Source: an uncultured Lachnospiraceae bacterium (lineage in GTDB: Bacteria > Bacillota > Clostridia > Lachnospirales > Lachnospiraceae). Taken from it: a DNA stretch of 7,576 nt. The position numbers and the translations under genes were made by a program. Shown here in pieces: positions 4,987 through 7,576 of the stretch (position 1 is its first letter; each line of letters begins with the position of its first letter). The notes below the pieces were generated by a model. That model ran no database searches, was not told the origin of the DNA, and saw only the letters and a program-made list of their open reading frames with translations. The stretch lies in NCBI GenBank assembly GCA_947178465.1, contig CAMWYL010000155.1:1-7576 (forward strand), read 5' to 3'.

Positions 4987-6306
4987 TTACAGCCTTGTCT
5001 CAACGAAAATCGCATAGATGGCTTTGATTGCATTCTCGAAATCGTTGTTCGCCACACCGATAATGATATTCAACTCGCTTGAGCCCTGGTCGATCATTCT
5101 GACATTGATGTTTGCATGTGCCAGCGCGGAGAAAATCCTTCCGGCAGTTCCTCTCTGCGCCTTCATGCCGCGCCCTACAACCGCAATCAGAGCCAAATCA
5201 GACTGAATATCAATGCTGTCCGGGCTTACCGCCTTGTTGATGCCGGAGAGAATGTTCTGCTCCTTATTCTCAAACTCGGACTGGTGCACCATCACGCTCA
5301 GCGTATCAATTCCCGACGGCATATGCTCAAAGGAAATCCCATATTCCTCAAATACCTGCAGTACCTTTCTGCCGAAGCCAACCTCCGAATTCATCATATC
5401 CTTCTCAATCGTGATGGAAGCAAAGCCCTTCTTTCCGGCAATCCCGGTAATCACATACTTTGACTTCTGGATGGTGTGTCCGACAATCCAAGTACCCTCA
5501 TCCTCCGGTGCGTTGGTATTCCTGATGTTGACCGGTATCCCCGCCTTCCTTACAGGGAAAATCGCATCCTCATGGAGCACCGTCGCCCCCATATAGGAAA
5601 GCTCACGCAGCTCCGCATAGGTAATCATATCAATCCCCTGCGGGTCCTTAATAATGTGCGGGTCCGCAATCAGAAAGCCCGAAACATCCGTCCAATTCTC
5701 ATATACATCCGCCTGAACCGCCTTGGCAACAATCGAACCCGTAATATCCGAACCGCCGCGGGAGAAGGTCTTGACCTTTCCGTCACCCATCGCACCGTAA
5801 AAGCCGGGAATTACCGCGTGCTCCACACCCTCAAGTCTCTTAGAGAGCAGTACATTGGTCAGCTCCGCATCAAACACGCCCGCCTCATTAAAACGGATTG
5901 CCTCTGCGGGGTCGATAAACTCATAACCCAAATAATTTGCCATAATGATACCGTTTAAGTATTCGCCACGGCTTGCCGCGTAATCACTGCCTATTTTTTT
6001 CTTAAAATTATCAATAATCCTGTCAAATTCCCCTGTGAGGTCAAGCTCCAAACCTAAACCGTCGATAATTTCCTGATACCGCTTTTCAATCTCCGTCATC
6101 TCCGCCATAAAATTATGGTCCTTTTCCGCCTGCGCGTAGCATGCGTAAAGCATATCCGTCACCTTGGTATCCTTGTCGAATCGCTTTCCCGGCGCGGAGG
6201 GAACCACAAATCTCCTGTCCTCATCCGCATGGATGATGTTCCCCACCTTTTGAAACTGCTCCGCACTGGCAAGGGAGCTTCCTCCAAATTTAACTACTTT
6301 TTTCAT
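4987..6306 (-). CDS. lysC: Aspartokinase (aspartate kinase)
   Basis: This cytosolic enzyme phosphorylates L-aspartate to aspartyl-4-phosphate, the first step toward lysine, diaminopimelate, threonine and methionine. At 439 residues it is normal for the monofunctional type. The amino-acid kinase domain covers about 1-280. It contains KFGGSS (6-11), the substrate-site SRGEYLNG (112-119), FSRGGSDITG (181-190) and WTDVSGFLIADP (205-216). Two ACT domains follow (about 290-360 and 370-439), ending in SSELNIIIGV, where feedback inhibitors such as lysine or threonine normally bind. The segment VVPSAPGKRF (34-43) replaces the commoner VSA-G motif; my recollection is that this is typical of clostridial aspartokinases, not damage. 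GGAGG at 6314-6318 lies seven bases before the ATG. It follows homoserine dehydrogenase by 90 bases on the same strand, and no strong separate promoter is visible, so the two are probably co-transcribed. Confidence 0.96.
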   Translation of the reverse strand: MKKVVKFGGSSLASAEQFQKVGNIIHADEDRRFVVPSAPGKRFDKDTKVTDMLYACYAQAEKDHNFMAEMTEIEKRYQEIIDGLGLELDLTGEFDRIIDNFKKKIGSDYAASRGEYLNGIIMANYLGYEFIDPAEAIRFNEAGVFDAELTNVLLSKRLEGVEHAVIPGFYGAMGDGKVKTFSRGGSDITGSIVAKAVQADVYENWTDVSGFLIADPHIIKDPQGIDMITYAELRELSYMGATVLHEDAIFPVRKAGIPVNIRNTNAPEDEGTWIVGHTIQKSKYVITGIAGKKGFASITIEKDMMNSEVGFGRKVLQVFEEYGISFEHMPSGIDTLSVMVHQSEFENKEQNILSGINKAVSPDSIDIQSDLALIAVVGRGMKAQRGTAGRIFSALAHANINVRMIDQGSSELNIIIGVANNDFENAIKAIYAIFVETRL

Positions 6307-6396
6307 AATTTAACCTCCATTTAACCATAACCTGTGATAAATGAATCTTTCGCTCTAATCGCCATGATTCATCTCAAATCCTGATTTCTCTATAGT
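6307..6396 (-). other. hom-lysC intergenic region
   Basis: These 90 bases separate the two pathway genes. They hold the aspartokinase ribosome site and an imperfect stem of seven pairs (ATGAATC at 6341-6347 with GATTCAT at 6366-6372, 18-base loop). There is no T-run and no near-consensus promoter, so read-through from hom is the simplest reading. The stem is too weak to call an attenuator, and I see no lysine-riboswitch-like structure in so short a space. Confidence 0.4.
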
Positions 6397-7576
6397 TTAA
6401 TCTACTCGAATCATTCCGATTATGTTCTTAAGCTTTGCTGCTTTTTCCCTGTACTTTGCCTCTGTAAGCTCAGACGTAATAAAGCCGCTCTCGCCGGCCA
6501 CTACGCCGCAAAGCATTTCCACATCCCCAAAGATGTCTCTAATCTGCGCCTCGTCCGCATCCGCAACGCGCACAAAGAACTTTCTTATCGCACCATCAAT
6601 CGGAGAAATCTCAAGCTTTTCGCTGTCCCACTTGATTGCCAAATTCTTTCCAAGATGCCTTGCGCAGTCCAATACATCGGCCACAACCGCGCTGGCCGTC
6701 GCAAGTTTTCCTGCACCTTTACCATAATACATCGTGTCACCGCCCATGTTGCAGTTGACAAGAATTGCATTGAATACGCCACTCACCGCATAGAGCGGGT
6801 TCTCAGGATATACCAGAAACGGCGCTACAATCGCATAGTATTTATCTCCCTTTTTCACACTTTTCGCAAACAGCTTAATCGTGGCGCCAAGCTTTTTCGC
6901 GTATGCAAAGTCCTTATCCGTAATCGCCGTGATGCCTTCAATCATAATATCCGAGAAATCCACGTTCTTTCCATAGGCGAGAGAGGTCAAAATCGCAATC
7001 TTCCTGCCGGCGTCATGCCCGAGAATATCCGCATCCGGATTCTTCTCCGCGTAGCCCTTTTCCTGCGCCCGTTTCAACACATCGTCAAACGCCAACCCCT
7101 CATTCTCCATCTTCGTCAGAATGTAATTGGTCGTGCCGTTTAGGATTCCCGTGATGGACTGCACCTCCTCCTGTGCAAGAGATGTCCTCAGGGGACGAAT
7201 AATCGGAATGCCGCCGCCGACACTTGCCTCAAATAAATAGCTGCAATGATGCGCCTTCGCAATCTGCAGCAGCTCCGGCCCGAACTTCTCTACCACGGCC
7301 TTATTGGATGTGCATACGCTTTTTCCTCTCTCCAACGCGCTCTTGGTAAAGTCATACGCGGGATGCTCCCCGCCCATCGTCTCACAGACAATCGCGACCT
7401 CCGGATCCTCCAAAATAATGTTGATATCATGCACCAGCACCTCTCGAACCGGATCATCCTCAAATTCCCGCAGATCAAGCACATATTTTACCCGAATCTC
7501 GTCCTCAAGCTTATTTTGAACCACGGCGCTGTTCCTTCTCAACACCTCAAATACGCCGCTCCCGACCGTACCATAT
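6397..7576 (-). CDS. hom: Homoserine dehydrogenase, 5' end beyond the window
   Basis: This enzyme reduces L-aspartate 4-semialdehyde to L-homoserine with NAD(P)H, the branch point to threonine and methionine. The visible 392 residues end at TAA (6397-6399) but continue past the right edge. The last visible codons read YGTVGSGVFE, the Rossmann GxGxVGxG motif, so about ten N-terminal residues are missing and the in-frame GTG at 7545 is not the start. Visible landmarks, counted from the edge, are TSNKAVV (about 89-95), ILNGTTNY (144-151) and DADILGHDAGRK (181-192), which carries the catalytic Asp/Lys pair. A C-terminal ACT-like tail of about 75 residues follows, the usual regulatory extension in bacterial enzymes of about 400 or more residues. 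It precedes aspartokinase in the same direction, a sensible pathway unit. Confidence 0.96.
   Translation of the reverse strand, partial: YGTVGSGVFEVLRRNSAVVQNKLEDEIRVKYVLDLREFEDDPVREVLVHDINIILEDPEVAIVCETMGGEHPAYDFTKSALERGKSVCTSNKAVVEKFGPELLQIAKAHHCSYLFEASVGGGIPIIRPLRTSLAQEEVQSITGILNGTTNYILTKMENEGLAFDDVLKRAQEKGYAEKNPDADILGHDAGRKIAILTSLAYGKNVDFSDIMIEGITAITDKDFAYAKKLGATIKLFAKSVKKGDKYYAIVAPFLVYPENPLYAVSGVFNAILVNCNMGGDTMYYGKGAGKLATASAVVADVLDCARHLGKNLAIKWDSEKLEISPIDGAIRKFFVRVADADEAQIRDIFGDVEMLCGVVAGESGFITSELTEAKYREKAAKLKNIIGMIRVD

Noticed and set aside
6341..6372. Hairpin between hom and lysC as an attenuator or riboswitch.
   Set aside because: Only seven pairs with an 18-base loop, no T-run and no conserved riboswitch core; not enough to call a regulator.
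7543..7545. In-frame GTG as the start of homoserine dehydrogenase.
   Set aside because: The frame stays open to the window edge and encodes the Rossmann glycine motif upstream of this codon, so the gene continues beyond the window.

Overview
The window looks like chromosome from a low-to-moderate GC Gram-positive anaerobe of the Clostridia, most likely Lachnospiraceae-like. This is inferred from strong GGAGG-type ribosome binding sites, TTGACA/TATAAT-type promoters, a tRNA gene without an encoded CCA, a clostridial-type aspartokinase, and a secreted lipoprotein galactanase of the kind found in gut or rumen fibre degraders. No 16S or other taxonomic marker is present, so the assignment is only indicative.

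Layout from left to right. (1) 1-400, AT-rich: a small two-helix membrane protein of unknown function (93-380, +), preceded by a possible 19-codon leader ORF overlapping its start by ATGA. (2) 429-609, minus strand: a complete transcription unit for tRNA-Leu(UAG), with a TTGACA-17-TATAGT promoter, the tRNA, and an intrinsic terminator directly behind it. (3) 715-1484, minus strand: a type II toxin-antitoxin pair, an AbrB/MazE-fold antitoxin followed by a RelE/ParE-fold toxin, overlapping by ATGA. It has a consensus promoter and a short perfect palindrome just after the predicted transcription start. (4) 1510-3648, minus strand: a GH53 endo-beta-1,4-galactanase lipoprotein with an added Ig-like domain and a probable carbohydrate-binding module, ending in a terminator. 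(5) 3649-3842: a shared regulatory region carrying a perfect 13-bp inverted repeat whose arms supply the -10 boxes of two opposing promoters. (6) 3843-4919, plus strand: a divergent AraC-family regulator, the obvious candidate to control the galactanase. (7) 4951-4976: a terminator hairpin shared by two convergent units. (8) 4987-7576, minus strand: homoserine dehydrogenase (5' end outside the window) followed by aspartokinase, an aspartate-family amino acid unit.

The galactanase and its regulator form a substrate-response pair: galactan cleavage at the cell surface, with AraC-type sensing inside. The hom-lysC pair makes precursors for threonine, methionine, lysine and diaminopimelate. The toxin-antitoxin pair and the small membrane protein flank the tRNA gene and are the most accessory-looking content. 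I found no transposase, integrase, CRISPR array or clearly new multi-gene system. The items most worth a second look are the palindromic face-to-face promoter region, the AbrB-RelE pairing with its candidate operator, and the extended domain architecture of the galactanase.
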